Part shown: one piece after another, positions 51,405-60,358 of the stretch
How the letters are laid out: the number at the start of each line of letters is the position of its first letter
How positions within the stretch are numbered: position 1 is the first letter of the stretch
Notes under the pieces: generated by a model
What the model was told of the DNA's origin: nothing
Seen by the model: only the letters and a program-made list of their open reading frames with translations
Databases searched by the model: none
Assembly: GCA_002304345.1 (NCBI GenBank)
Contig: NEUU01000003.1
Location: 240,667 to 304,666, forward strand
From: Verrucomicrobia bacterium Tous-C9LFEB
GTDB lineage: Bacteria; Verrucomicrobiota; Verrucomicrobiia; Methylacidiphilales; UBA1321
Reading direction: 5' to 3'
DNA: 64,000 bases
Made by a program: the position numbers and the translations under genes

Positions 51405-54401
51405 GTGTTTAAGCAACAAATTACTTTTGCGCTGTTTTTCGTTCTGGCAACGGTGATGACCCTTCGGGCGGGTCCCGCTGATGATCTCTTCAAGGCAGGT
51501 AACGAGGCTTATGCGGCGGAGGATTACGCCAAGGCCATTGAGAGTTACCAGAAGATCACCACGAGTTTCGCGAGTGCTAGTATTATCAACGACGTCAAGC
51601 TGCAGTTGGGCCTAGCTTATCTCTACAGCGGCAAGTACGCCGAGGCGGTGGAGACGCTGACCAAATTGACCGAGAAGGGCACGCCGCCGGAGATCCGCGA
51701 GCGCGCGTTCTTCTACATGGGACAGGCGCAACTGAGTCTCGCGGGCACCCTGCAAAATGACGAGAAGGCGCGACAGGCCAAACTGAGCGCTTCCGTGGCG
51801 AGCTTCACCGAGCAGCTCAACGGCTTTGCCAAATCTCCCCTTCGCGAAGACGCGTACTACAACCGGGCGCTGGCCAATTTCTTCCTCGGAAAATATGACG
51901 ACGCGGAGAAGGATTTCAACGCTCTGATCGCCGAGTTTTCCAGCAGCGTGAACAAGGCGGATTACGTTTTCTGGCTGGCACGCACCTACGGCGCCCGCGC
52001 GACGAAGGCGTTGACGGACAAGAAACGGACCGAGGCTGAGACATGGGCCAAAAAGGCGAAGGAAGTTTACGCCCGTATCACCGACGCGGATAGTCTCATC
52101 GTCGCGAACGATGCGCGGTTCGAATCGGCGGAACTCGATTTCTATCTCGCGGAAAAAGAAGGCTACGCCAAGGCGATTGCGGAATACAACAAGGTGCGCC
52201 GCCGCGACGATTTGCTTCCCGGCCAGAAAGCGAAGATCGACTCGATCCGCGCCAAGATCGCGGACGCCGGTCGCACGGGGAACAAGGATCTGAGCGAAAG
52301 CCTGAGCCGTTTGCGCACCCGCGAACAATCGCGTCTGCTGGATCTGGAAGGTCGCGTGGATTCGGCGATCAAGGCCGCCATCCGCAAGGCGCAATGTTAC
52401 GTCCTGCTCGGCAAGTACGATGAAGCCCGCGTGATTCTGCACCGCCTTAAGCCCCACGTCACCGACGAGGCCGACAAGAAGGACGTCGGTTTCCAGACCA
52501 TCCTGTCTTACGCATTGCAGAAGCAGGTGGAGAAAGCCAACTCCGGTCTCGACACCTACCTGAAGGATTTCCCCGGCGACCCAGATGCTGACATCATCAG
52601 CTTCCAGATCGGTAATACCTTCATGGGCGAAAAGCAGTACCAGGAAGCGTATGATCAGTACGCCCGCAGCCTGCGCGATTTCCCGAAGGGCAAGTACGCC
52701 GACCAAGCCTCAATGCGGCAGGCTTCCGCGATGAGCAGTCTTGGTGAAATGGACAAGGCGATCGCCATCCTCACCGATTTCGTTGCGAAGAATCCGAAGA
52801 GCCCCTCGGCGCCCGAAGCGCAATTCACCCTCGGTGCCGTGCAGATGGCGGTGAAAAAGTACGACGATGCCGCCAAGAATTTTCGCGCGGTCAAAGACAA
52901 TCCCCAAGCGGGCACCTTCGCTCCGCTGGCGCATTTCCAACTCGGTCTCGCTCTCTTCTCCGCGAACCAACTCGATCCCGCGTTGGTGGAGCTGAAGTCC
53001 TACGTGCAGAAATATCCGAAGGAAGAGACCACCGGCACGGCCGCGCTCTACATCGGCATGGTGCTGGATCGCAAGAAGGACCCGACGGCTTTGCAGGCGT
53101 TGCAGGAAGTCGCCGCCAAGTATCCCGAAGACAACTCCGCGCCGTTTGCGCTCAACTACATCGCTTCCATTTACAAGCGCGAGGCCAAAATGCCGGAGAT
53201 GGTGGCCGCTTACGAGAAGGTCTACAAGACCTTCCCGAAAAGCAAGGAAGCCACCACGGCCCGCGTGGCCGTTGCTCAATATCTGGCGAGTCAGAAGAAG
53301 TACGACGATGCCGCCAAGATGTATCAGGAATTAATCAAGGGCGAGGACAAGACCTCCGGTGGGTTCGCCGCTTGGGGCGAGGGCGATATGTGGTCCCGCG
53401 CTTCGCGTGAGTACGGCGCCTATACGCGCATCACAGCGGACGAGCAGAAGGAAGTCCGTCGCCGCCTCGAAGCCTCCGAAAAAGCCTACGTGACGCTCCT
53501 CAAGGAATTCCCCGAGGCGAAAGAATCTTCCTACGGCCTGCAGGGCTTGCTCGATCTCGCGCTTCTACGCGGCGAGTACGGACTGCTTGCGAATGATCAG
53601 GTCGGCAAGTTCTTCACCGACATCACGGCCCAGATTACCGATCCGGCAACGAAGGCCCGCGTGCAATTGCTGCAGGCTGCGGTTCCCTACGAGCAAGGCC
53701 GTCGCGCCGATGCTTACAACGAATACAAGAAGGTGCTGCAGTCTAATCCGAATGTGCCGTTCACGCCGGGGGATGCGCGTCGTTACGGTGAACTCCTCGT
53801 CGAACACAATGAAGCGGATGCGGCGGTGGCACTCTTCACCAAGTTGCAGGCCGCTTCCGATCCGGACGATGTGCGCACCATGGCGGAAGTTTACTACGGA
53901 CTGGGTTCCGCTTCGCTCGCCAAAAAGGATTATCCGAAGGCGAAGGAAAGCCTCGAAAAATTGGTCAAACAATACGGCTGGCATCCCAAGGCGGCCACGG
54001 CGCAATTCGGTCTCGGTCAGATTGCGCACGCGCTGAAGGATAGTGCTGCCGCGAAAACGAATTTCGAAGCGGTAATTCGTAGCCAGCGTGCTCCGTCCGA
54101 TTTGAAGGCCAATGCCATGATCGAAATGGGCGACATTCTCTCAGAGGAAGGATTGCTCGTTCCCACGGCGGACAAGACGAAGCCGAATGCCTCGGGTTAT
54201 TATCTGAAAGCGGAAGCCTACTTTGGCGATGCCCTCCCGGAAATCGGCGCGGCCGCCCTGATGAAGGCCGGTCAAGCTTTCGAAAAGGCGAATCAACCGG
54301 CCGAGGCTCGCAAGCAATACGAGGAAATCAAGAAGAAGTACGGCAAGACTTCCTCGGCCGCCAAGGCCAACGAACGTCTGGCTGCCTTGCCTGCGAAATA
54401 G
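51405..54401 (+). CDS. Large exported TPR-repeat protein
   Basis: A protein of about 998 residues with a signal-like N-terminus from a GTG at 51405 (FKQQITFALFFVLATVMTL). The remainder is built of tetratricopeptide-like units from end to end, for example DLFKAGNEAYAAEDYAKAIE, AYLYSGKYAEAVETLTKLTE and YYGLGSASLAKKDYPKAKES. Such repeats mediate protein assembly; a periplasmic or outer-membrane scaffold role is likely, similar in style to YbgF/BamD-type proteins but much longer. The open frame extends far upstream through the opposite-strand DUF1800 gene, which is coincidental. The gene is followed by nth after 12 bp. Confidence 0.82.
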   Translation: MFKQQITFALFFVLATVMTLRAGPADDLFKAGNEAYAAEDYAKAIESYQKITTSFASASIINDVKLQLGLAYLYSGKYAEAVETLTKLTEKGTPPEIRERAFFYMGQAQLSLAGTLQNDEKARQAKLSASVASFTEQLNGFAKSPLREDAYYNRALANFFLGKYDDAEKDFNALIAEFSSSVNKADYVFWLARTYGARATKALTDKKRTEAETWAKKAKEVYARITDADSLIVANDARFESAELDFYLAEKEGYAKAIAEYNKVRRRDDLLPGQKAKIDSIRAKIADAGRTGNKDLSESLSRLRTREQSRLLDLEGRVDSAIKAAIRKAQCYVLLGKYDEARVILHRLKPHVTDEADKKDVGFQTILSYALQKQVEKANSGLDTYLKDFPGDPDADIISFQIGNTFMGEKQYQEAYDQYARSLRDFPKGKYADQASMRQASAMSSLGEMDKAIAILTDFVAKNPKSPSAPEAQFTLGAVQMAVKKYDDAAKNFRAVKDNPQAGTFAPLAHFQLGLALFSANQLDPALVELKSYVQKYPKEETTGTAALYIGMVLDRKKDPTALQALQEVAAKYPEDNSAPFALNYIASIYKREAKMPEMVAAYEKVYKTFPKSKEATTARVAVAQYLASQKKYDDAAKMYQELIKGEDKTSGGFAAWGEGDMWSRASREYGAYTRITADEQKEVRRRLEASEKAYVTLLKEFPEAKESSYGLQGLLDLALLRGEYGLLANDQVGKFFTDITAQITDPATKARVQLLQAAVPYEQGRRADAYNEYKKVLQSNPNVPFTPGDARRYGELLVEHNEADAAVALFTKLQAASDPDDVRTMAEVYYGLGSASLAKKDYPKAKESLEKLVKQYGWHPKAATAQFGLGQIAHALKDSAAAKTNFEAVIRSQRAPSDLKANAMIEMGDILSEEGLLVPTADKTKPNASGYYLKAEAYFGDALPEIGAAALMKAGQAFEKANQPAEARKQYEEIKKKYGKTSSAAKANERLAALPAK

Positions 54402-54413
54402 CGGCAACGGTTG

Positions 54414-55052
54414 ATGTTTATGGATCGTGCCGCGCGAGTGTCGGAGTTGTGCAAGCGTCTCGCGCGGACGTATCCCGACGCGCATTGCGAGTTGAATTAT
54501 ACCAATCCGCTTGAGTTGCTTGTCGCCACAATGCTCTCCGCGCAATGCACCGACGTGCAGGTAAATATCGTCACGGCTGAGCTCTTTAAAAAATACCGCA
54601 CCGCCGCCGACTACGCCAACGCGCCAGAGGGAAAGCTCGAGGAGGATATCAAGCGCATCGGGCTTTTTCGCAATAAAGCGAAAAACATCCGCGCGGCCTG
54701 CGCGATTCTCGTGGCGCAGCATGGTGGCGAAGTGCCGCGCACCATGGAGCAATTGCACGCGCTGCCCGGAGTGGGGCGCAAGACGGCCAATGTGGTGCTC
54801 GGAAACGCTTTTGGTATCAACGTCGGGGTTGTGGTCGATACGCACATCGCGCGACTCTCGCAACGGCTGGGGTTAACCCGGCATGAAGACCCAAAAAAGA
54901 TTGAACCCGTCCTGATGCAACTGATCCCGCAGGGCAAATGGACCCTCTTCGCGCACTGGCTCATCTTTCATGGCCGCCGCCGTTGCAAGGCGCAGAATCC
55001 CGATTGCGCTCACTGCGAACTCGCCGATATTTGCCCGTCGTGTCGGGCGTGA
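54414..55052 (+). CDS. nth: Endonuclease III
   Basis: A 212-residue DNA glycosylase/AP lyase that removes oxidised pyrimidines. It has the helix-hairpin-helix (LHALPGVGRKTANVVLGNAF) with the catalytic Lys in GRKTA, the catalytic Asp in VVVDTHIARLSQRLG, and the C-terminal [4Fe-4S] cluster motif C-x6-C-x2-C-x5-C (CKAQNPDCAHCELADICPSC). The ATG at 54414 is used; another ATG lies two codons later. Confidence 0.96.
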   Translation: MFMDRAARVSELCKRLARTYPDAHCELNYTNPLELLVATMLSAQCTDVQVNIVTAELFKKYRTAADYANAPEGKLEEDIKRIGLFRNKAKNIRAACAILVAQHGGEVPRTMEQLHALPGVGRKTANVVLGNAFGINVGVVVDTHIARLSQRLGLTRHEDPKKIEPVLMQLIPQGKWTLFAHWLIFHGRRRCKAQNPDCAHCELADICPSCRA

Positions 55053-55115
55053 GTCACTTGGACGATTGATAGAGATGCCATGTCTCGTGATTTGATGGGT
55101 TCAGACTCGAGGGCC

Positions 55116-55222
55116 TTTTTGTAGGGCGCGATTGCATCGCGCCGACGGCGGTCAGAGACCGCCGCTACAATGAGGCTCGGATTGCAATAAGACGGCGCGA
55201 TACAATCGCGCCCTACAAAAAA
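55116..55222. repeat. Nested palindromic intergenic repeat (REP/MITE-like)
   Basis: The outer arms TTTTTGTAGGGCGCGATTG... (from 55116) and the inverted copy ending ...ATCGCGCCCTACAAAAA (to 55221) flank a central perfect stem, CGGCGGTC (55146-55153) and GACCGCCG (55157-55164). The arms themselves contain GGCGCGAT/ATCGCGCC palindromes. It lies between the convergent nth and peptidase genes and may act as a bidirectional terminator. No transposase is present. Confidence 0.8.
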
Positions 55223-55240
55223 GCACCGGCGATCATGGAT

Positions 55241-56362
55241 TTACTTAAAATAGTGTCGCGTTGCCTGCAATTTCGGCAGCGCTTCCTTCTGCATTGCAGC
55301 GAGTCGTCCGACCAGCTTTGGCCGCACGGCGGGAGCGCGATAAGGTGTCGCCTCCATTGCGAGATAACGCAGGAGCGCGTACAGCCCCTGCCAGTCGGCG
55401 AGCGAGACCGCCTCGGCGGCGATCCGACTCCGCAGCCCCATGTTGTGGTAATTCTTGAGCGCGACGCAGAGCGCTCCAGCGGGATAACCGGCTTGCTGAA
55501 AGACCGTCGCTTCGCAGGTGCCGCCGCCCATGAGGAGCCGTTGATACACCGCGCTGGGTTGCTTTTTTTTGATCTCTTCCAAGCCGGCTTGCATCCACGC
55601 CGTCACGGACGGCGTGAAGATCGATGTGCGATCGCCCACACGCAGGATCGGCCCGGCTCCGATTTTGGCGAAGCCGCGCGCATTGCTGGTTTCGAGGGAA
55701 AGAATGGGAATTCGTGGTAAAGCCGGAGACGCTTTCAGGATCGCGAGTGCCCCGTGAAATCCGACTTCCTCCGCGCGAGTGAGCAAGCCGTACACTTCAC
55801 CGCGCGCGTCGGAACGGGAAAGGTCGGCCAGCAGCGCAATAATCGTTGCCGCGCCCACGAGATCATCGCAGTTGCGGTTGATGAAGCGGTCGTTTGCAAA
55901 TCGCGCCACCGGCAAATCCCACATGCCGAACTCGGCGTCCTTCGGGAAGGGTTCGTTGAAGTACGCTTTTTTTTGCGGTTGCGACCAATCGACCCGTTGG
56001 AGTGTACCGGCGCCCAGCGGGGCGGGGCTTTTTCGATTGAAGAACAAGACGCTTTGCGGCTGAAAGTACTCGGGCGCGACGCCGCCCAGAAATTCCGCAC
56101 ACTTCCTTTTGCGAAAGGTCGCGTCCGGAATGGAAAAACCGGGATGATCAAGGTGCGCCACGAGCGCGAGGGCTTGTCCGCGCTGGGGCCGATTCCGGTA
56201 GTGGGCGATCAGGTTGCCGTAGCGATCCTGCCGCAATTTCACGTGGGGTAAACCCTGCAACTGCCGGACGGCCTCCGCCCGGATCTGATGTTCATGATAG
56301 GGCGCGGTCGGAAGATGCGCCAACGCAACAGCCACTGCCTTGAGCCGTTCATCGAGTCCCAT
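55241..56362 (-). CDS. M42/M28-like zinc aminopeptidase
   Basis: A 373-residue protein with the order of metal ligands expected of the M42/M28/M20 clan: LVAHLDHPGF (first His-x-Asp), NCDDLVGAATII (bridging Asp), LTRAEEVGFHGA (catalytic Glu pair), LSLETSNARGF, and KNYHNMG (last His). It should be a cytosolic di-zinc peptidase acting on small peptides. The start is taken at the ATG 56362, preceded by AAGGTG; ATGs 3-4 codons earlier are possible. Convergent with nth and divergent from the LacI gene. Confidence 0.8.
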   Translation of the reverse strand: MGLDERLKAVAVALAHLPTAPYHEHQIRAEAVRQLQGLPHVKLRQDRYGNLIAHYRNRPQRGQALALVAHLDHPGFSIPDATFRKRKCAEFLGGVAPEYFQPQSVLFFNRKSPAPLGAGTLQRVDWSQPQKKAYFNEPFPKDAEFGMWDLPVARFANDRFINRNCDDLVGAATIIALLADLSRSDARGEVYGLLTRAEEVGFHGALAILKASPALPRIPILSLETSNARGFAKIGAGPILRVGDRTSIFTPSVTAWMQAGLEEIKKKQPSAVYQRLLMGGGTCEATVFQQAGYPAGALCVALKNYHNMGLRSRIAAEAVSLADWQGLYALLRYLAMEATPYRAPAVRPKLVGRLAAMQKEALPKLQATRHYFK

Positions 56363-56474
56363 AACAGTCATCACCTTGTATCACTCTTGGCCTCGCGTCA
56401 ATCCATCAGCTCATTGACACACGGGGGACGGTCCTTCCATATTCAGGCAAGCGTTTCCGTTCTCTTCCCGAATC

Positions 56475-57488
56475 ATGCCTATTCCCGTCCAAACTCTTGG
56501 GGTCATTGCGGACAAGATTGGCGTGTCCACCATGTCGGTTTCGCGCGCGTTGTCGAACAAGGCGGGCGTTTCCCGCGAATTGCGCGAACGCATTCTCCGC
56601 GTCGCGCGGGAGCTGGGTTACCGGCCTAATCCACTCATCGGCGCTCTCATGGCCAATGTCCGTGCCAAGTCGCGGGACCCGGTGCGTACCGGAACGGTTC
56701 TGGCCTTTGTCTCGCGTGCCGACCGGGCCAGTGATGTCCGCTTCGAGCATTTTCGCGGGGCCGCTACGGCAGCGGAAGAGCAGGGTTACAAGCTGGAGAA
56801 ATTCATTGTCGGAAAATCGGGTTATACGCCCGAACGACTCAGTGAAATTCTCTATGCGCGCCACATCCTCGGGGTGCTTATCTCGCCGCTGGCGACTGGC
56901 CATGGGCATTATGATCTGGATTGGGGGAAATTCAGTACGGTGGTCATCGAATACACTTTTACCGAACCGGCGTTTGACCGCGTGGTGCACGATAATTACG
57001 CCGCCATGAAATTGATTTTGGATCGTTGCCGGGAGCGAGGACATCGTCGGATCGGACTTATTTTTACGACGAATGCGCTGGAGCGGACTAAGGGACTTTA
57101 CGAAGCGGCCTACTGGATGGAACAAAAGACGACTCGCGCTTTCACGGCGCTGCCGCCCCTTCGTCTGGAGGCGTGGGACAAGGCTCAGGTCACTCGTTGG
57201 TTTGATCAATATCGACCACAGGTGCTGATCACCTCCGCGTCGCTGATTCAGGATTGCGGGGATTTCTTACGCCGACGTAAACAAGTGATTCCCCGCGACT
57301 GTGCCCTGGTGAACGTCAATGTCGCGCGCGATACGGATATCGGTGGGATTCGGCAGGATAACGAATTGATCGGGGCTACGGCGGTGCGGTTGCTGATTGA
57401 TAAGATAAACCGCAATGATCGAGGGATTCCTGATCGTCCCTGCACGGTGTTGACTCCCGGCCTCTGGGTGGCCGGAAAAACTTTTTAG
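56475..57488 (+). CDS. LacI-family transcriptional regulator
   Basis: A 337-residue regulator with an N-terminal LacI-type HTH (about 5-55: TLGVIADKIGVSTMSVSRAL and the hinge region after LGYRPNPLIGAL) and a periplasmic-binding-like sugar-sensing domain (about 65-330). It lies 109 bp before the oligogalacturonate lyase gene, and a palindrome in that spacer is a likely binding site, so it probably controls pectin-fragment use. The inducing sugar is not known. Confidence 0.9.
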   Translation: MPIPVQTLGVIADKIGVSTMSVSRALSNKAGVSRELRERILRVARELGYRPNPLIGALMANVRAKSRDPVRTGTVLAFVSRADRASDVRFEHFRGAATAAEEQGYKLEKFIVGKSGYTPERLSEILYARHILGVLISPLATGHGHYDLDWGKFSTVVIEYTFTEPAFDRVVHDNYAAMKLILDRCRERGHRRIGLIFTTNALERTKGLYEAAYWMEQKTTRAFTALPPLRLEAWDKAQVTRWFDQYRPQVLITSASLIQDCGDFLRRRKQVIPRDCALVNVNVARDTDIGGIRQDNELIGATAVRLLIDKINRNDRGIPDRPCTVLTPGLWVAGKTF

Positions 57489-57521
57489 GGGCTGGGGCAG
57501 AGCCCTGAATGCCCCTGATAT

Positions 57522-57537
57522 ACGTTATGGCTAACGT
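57522..57537 (+). promoter_or_regulatory. Operator-like palindrome before the oligogalacturonate lyase gene
   Basis: ACGTTA (57522-57527) and TAACGT (57532-57537) are inverted copies around TGGC. The spacing and position, between a LacI-family gene and its presumed target, fit a LacI-type operator, although the central bases are not the usual CG. Confidence 0.5.
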
Positions 57538-57597
57538 TTCGGTCGGATTGCTTCATGTCGCGAGCCGGTCGAAGCTTCCGATAGAACCCATTACCTC

Positions 57598-58731
57598 ATG
57601 AAAACGATTCCATCCGAGATCATCACCTATCAAGACTCCACCACCGGCCGCACCGTCCGGCAATTGACGGCGCATAAATGCCACAGTCATCACTTTTATT
57701 TCACCAATCCCGGTTGGTGGGATCAGGGTCACCGTTTGCTCATGGGCAGTGATCGCGGAGGCCGCACCAATCTCTATAGCATCCATCTCGAGAGCGGTGA
57801 AATCACCCAGCACACCGACGCGGACATGCCTGGGCCGCCTCGGGAAACGAGTTTTCTTTTCGCGGCGGTGAATCCGAAGCGGTCGGAGTGTTATTTTTGG
57901 CGAGGACCACAGCTCATGGCCATCGATCTCCTCAGCAACCGGGAGCGTCAGTTATGGACTTGTCCTGCCGATTATCTTCCGAACATGCTGAATGTGACGG
58001 CGGATGGTCGGTTTGTCTGCTCTGTGATTTATGAGGATCTTTCCACCCGCTTTAAGGTGGATCTGATGAATGGCTACGTCGGCTTCGCGGAGTATTTCGA
58101 GGCGCATCCGCACAGCAAGATTATTCGGGTGCCAGTCGACGGCGGTCCCTGTGAGACGCTCTGGGAGGAGGACAACTGGATTGGCCATATCAATACCAGT
58201 CCCACCCGTTCCGACCTTTTGACCTACTGCCACGAAGGGCCTTGGGACAAGGTGGATAATCGCATGTGGATTTTGAACTTGGAGACGGGAAAAACGCAGG
58301 CGGTGCGTCGCCGTAAAATGCCGACAGAGTTCGTGGGGCATGAATATTGGTACGCAGACGGCGAGACGCTCGGCTTTCATGGATCGCGGCCCGATCTTGG
58401 CGGTTTTTTCGGTTCGGTGCGCTACGACGATAGCGATCAACGGGAATATTCCGCGGAGGGAGATACCGGTCACACCCATTCCCGCGACTGCTCACTCATC
58501 GTGGGTGATGCGGGCCGTCATGTGCGACTGTGGGGCCGTCAGGGCGATCGCTATGGGAAATCCCGTCTACTCTGCGAACACAATGGCACATCGAAAACGC
58601 AGCAATTGCACATTCACCCCCGGTTTTCGCCCGATGGAAAAAAGGTGGTCTTCACCAGCGACCGCGGCGGCTATGGACAGGTTTACGAAGTGGAAGTGGG
58701 TGATTGGACCGACCTGCCGGTTTCGGAATAA
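57598..58731 (+). CDS. Oligogalacturonate lyase-like protein (PL22-type)
   Basis: A 377-residue protein resembling oligogalacturonate lyases, which cut short pectin oligomers inside the cell by beta-elimination. The sequence is a seven-bladed beta-propeller: repeated segments such as GHRLLMGSDRGGRTNLYSI and HPRFSPDGKKVVFTSDRGG are blade motifs, and several His (HKCHSHHFYFTNPGWW near 22-38, GHTHSRDCS, QLHIHPRF) could be metal ligands. No signal peptide is seen, fitting cytosolic action. A LacI gene lies upstream, and the ABC transporter genes downstream are on the opposite strand. Confidence 0.85.
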   Translation: MKTIPSEIITYQDSTTGRTVRQLTAHKCHSHHFYFTNPGWWDQGHRLLMGSDRGGRTNLYSIHLESGEITQHTDADMPGPPRETSFLFAAVNPKRSECYFWRGPQLMAIDLLSNRERQLWTCPADYLPNMLNVTADGRFVCSVIYEDLSTRFKVDLMNGYVGFAEYFEAHPHSKIIRVPVDGGPCETLWEEDNWIGHINTSPTRSDLLTYCHEGPWDKVDNRMWILNLETGKTQAVRRRKMPTEFVGHEYWYADGETLGFHGSRPDLGGFFGSVRYDDSDQREYSAEGDTGHTHSRDCSLIVGDAGRHVRLWGRQGDRYGKSRLLCEHNGTSKTQQLHIHPRFSPDGKKVVFTSDRGGYGQVYEVEVGDWTDLPVSE

Positions 58732-58749
58732 AGATTTCGAGCTGGTCGA

Positions 58750-59454
58750 TTACGATTCGCCGAGGTACGCCCGGCGGACTTCGTCGCTGGCCAGGAGATT
58801 CTCGGCGGTGTCGCTGAGGACGATCTGGCCGGTGACGAGCACATAACCGCGATTCGCGATGCGGAGCGCTTCGCGGGCATTCTGCTCCACGAGCAGGATC
58901 GGGATGCCCTCGCGGTTGATTGCTTTGATGATCTCGAAAATGCGCGCCACGATTTGCGGGGCGAGACCGAGGGAAGGTTCGTCGAGGAGGAGGAGCTTGG
59001 GCTCGCTCATCAAGGCGCGACCGATGGCCAACATTTGTTGCTCGCCGCCGCTGAGGGTGCCGCCGAGTTGTTTGGTGCGCTCGGCCAGCAGCGGAAAGTA
59101 AGTATAGATGCGGTCGAGCTTGGCGCTGTTGCGCGAAGCGGGCAGGCGATAGCCGCCAATCAGGAGATTCTCCAGCACGGTCAGTCGCGGGAAGATGTGA
59201 CGACCTTCAGGGCTGAGGCAAATCCCATGCGCGAGCACTTCATCAGGCGAGGTTGCTTTCAACGGCGCATTATTCCACGTAATGGTTCCCGCCTGCGGAC
59301 GCACCACCCCGGCGATGGTCAGGAGTGTGGTGGTCTTGCCCGAGCCGTTGGCGCCGAGCAGCGTGACGATTTCCCCGGCGTTGAGCTCAAGGTTGATGCC
59401 CTTGAGCACTTCGCTGTAGCCGTAACCGGCATGGATGTTGGAGAGGCGGAGCAT
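58750..59454 (-). CDS. livF: Branched-chain amino acid type ABC transporter, ATPase 2
   Basis: A 234-residue ABC ATPase, LivF type. It has Walker A GANGSGKT (near 33-40), the signature LSGGEQQMLAIGRAL and Walker B LLLLDEPSLGLAP, followed by LLVEQNAREAL typical of LivF. It is the last gene of the liv run on the minus strand, separated from livG by a 127-bp spacer with a heptad-type repeat. Confidence 0.94.
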   Translation of the reverse strand: MLRLSNIHAGYGYSEVLKGINLELNAGEIVTLLGANGSGKTTTLLTIAGVVRPQAGTITWNNAPLKATSPDEVLAHGICLSPEGRHIFPRLTVLENLLIGGYRLPASRNSAKLDRIYTYFPLLAERTKQLGGTLSGGEQQMLAIGRALMSEPKLLLLDEPSLGLAPQIVARIFEIIKAINREGIPILLVEQNAREALRIANRGYVLVTGQIVLSDTAENLLASDEVRRAYLGES

Positions 59455-59461
59455 GGCTGGG

Positions 59462-59574
59462 AAAAGTTTTTTAGTTCGACGTTTTCAGTTCGAAGTAGGG
59501 GGATCGTGAATGGGACGAAGAGCGTGTCGTTTCCCAAAACTGAAAACCGAAAACCTTGAACTGAAAACTTTCGG
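59462..59574. repeat. Intergenic inverted repeat of 7-bp units between livG and livF
   Basis: On the minus strand, 59533-59574 is exactly six heptads: CCGAAAG, TTTTCAG, TTCAAGG, TTTTCGG, TTTTCAG, TTTTGGG. On the plus strand, 59462-59500 has the same kind of units (TTCGACG, TTTTCAG, TTCGAAG, TAGGGGG). The arms are inverted relative to each other, so a large imperfect hairpin forms in the spacer. Confidence 0.8.
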
Positions 59575-59581
59575 TATTCAT

Positions 59582-60358
59582 TCAGCTTTCCTTTCCGAGG
59601 TAAGCGGCGATGACCTTGGGATCGTTGCGGACTTCTTCCGGCGTGCCGGTGGCGATGGTTTCGCCGTGGTCGAGAACCATGATGTGGTCGGAGATTTGCA
59701 TGACGACTTTCATGTGATGCTCGATGAGAATGATGGCGAGGCCGCGGCCACGCAGGCGTTGGATGAGGTCGACCATGTGCTCGGCTTCACTGGGATTCAT
59801 GCCCGCCGCGGGTTCGTCCAGAAGCAGAACGCGCGGGCTGGTGGCGAGGGCGCGGGCGATCTCCAGACGGCGCTGCAGTCCGTAGGCGAGGTTGCGGGCA
59901 CCGGTATGAACGACGTCGGCGAGGCCCACAAAGTCGAGGAGCTCCAGCGCCGCTTCGTAGCCGACGGCTTCTTCGTTGCAGTAGTTCTCACTACGGAAAA
60001 GCATGGCCAGGGGGTGCAATCGTCGCCGGTGGAATTGCCCAATCATGACGTTGTCCAGGGCGGAGAGGCCGGGGAAGAGGCGGATATTCTGGAACGTGCG
60101 GGCGATGCCGAGGTGGCAGATTTGATACGGCTTGAGTCCGGTGATGTTGATGCCTTCAAAAAACACATCGCCGTCATCGGGCTTGTAGATGCCGCTGAGG
60201 CAGTTGAAGAGGGTGGTCTTGCCGGCACCGTTGGGTCCGATGATGCTGAGGATCTGGTTGGACGCGACGGAGAGATCGATCGACTGCACGGCCTTGAGAC
60301 CGCCGAAGGTCTTGCCGAGTTTGGATGTGTGCAGCAGGGGATTCATCTCAGGTATCAC
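59582..60358 (-). CDS. livG: Branched-chain amino acid type ABC transporter, ATPase 1
   Basis: A 258-residue ABC ATPase, LivG type, with Walker A GPNGAGKT (about 41-48), a Q-loop region LARTFQNIRLF (GIARTFQNIRLF), the signature-like LAYGLQRRLEIARAL and Walker B VLLLDEPAAGMNP. The signature keeps the LivG-type YG-x-QRRLEIARAL and lacks the classical LSGGQ. The frame overlaps the livM stop by 11 bp; the ATG four codons later (60346) follows the livM stop and may be the true start. Confidence 0.94.
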   Translation of the reverse strand: MIPEMNPLLHTSKLGKTFGGLKAVQSIDLSVASNQILSIIGPNGAGKTTLFNCLSGIYKPDDGDVFFEGINITGLKPYQICHLGIARTFQNIRLFPGLSALDNVMIGQFHRRRLHPLAMLFRSENYCNEEAVGYEAALELLDFVGLADVVHTGARNLAYGLQRRLEIARALATSPRVLLLDEPAAGMNPSEAEHMVDLIQRLRGRGLAIILIEHHMKVVMQISDHIMVLDHGETIATGTPEEVRNDPKVIAAYLGKES

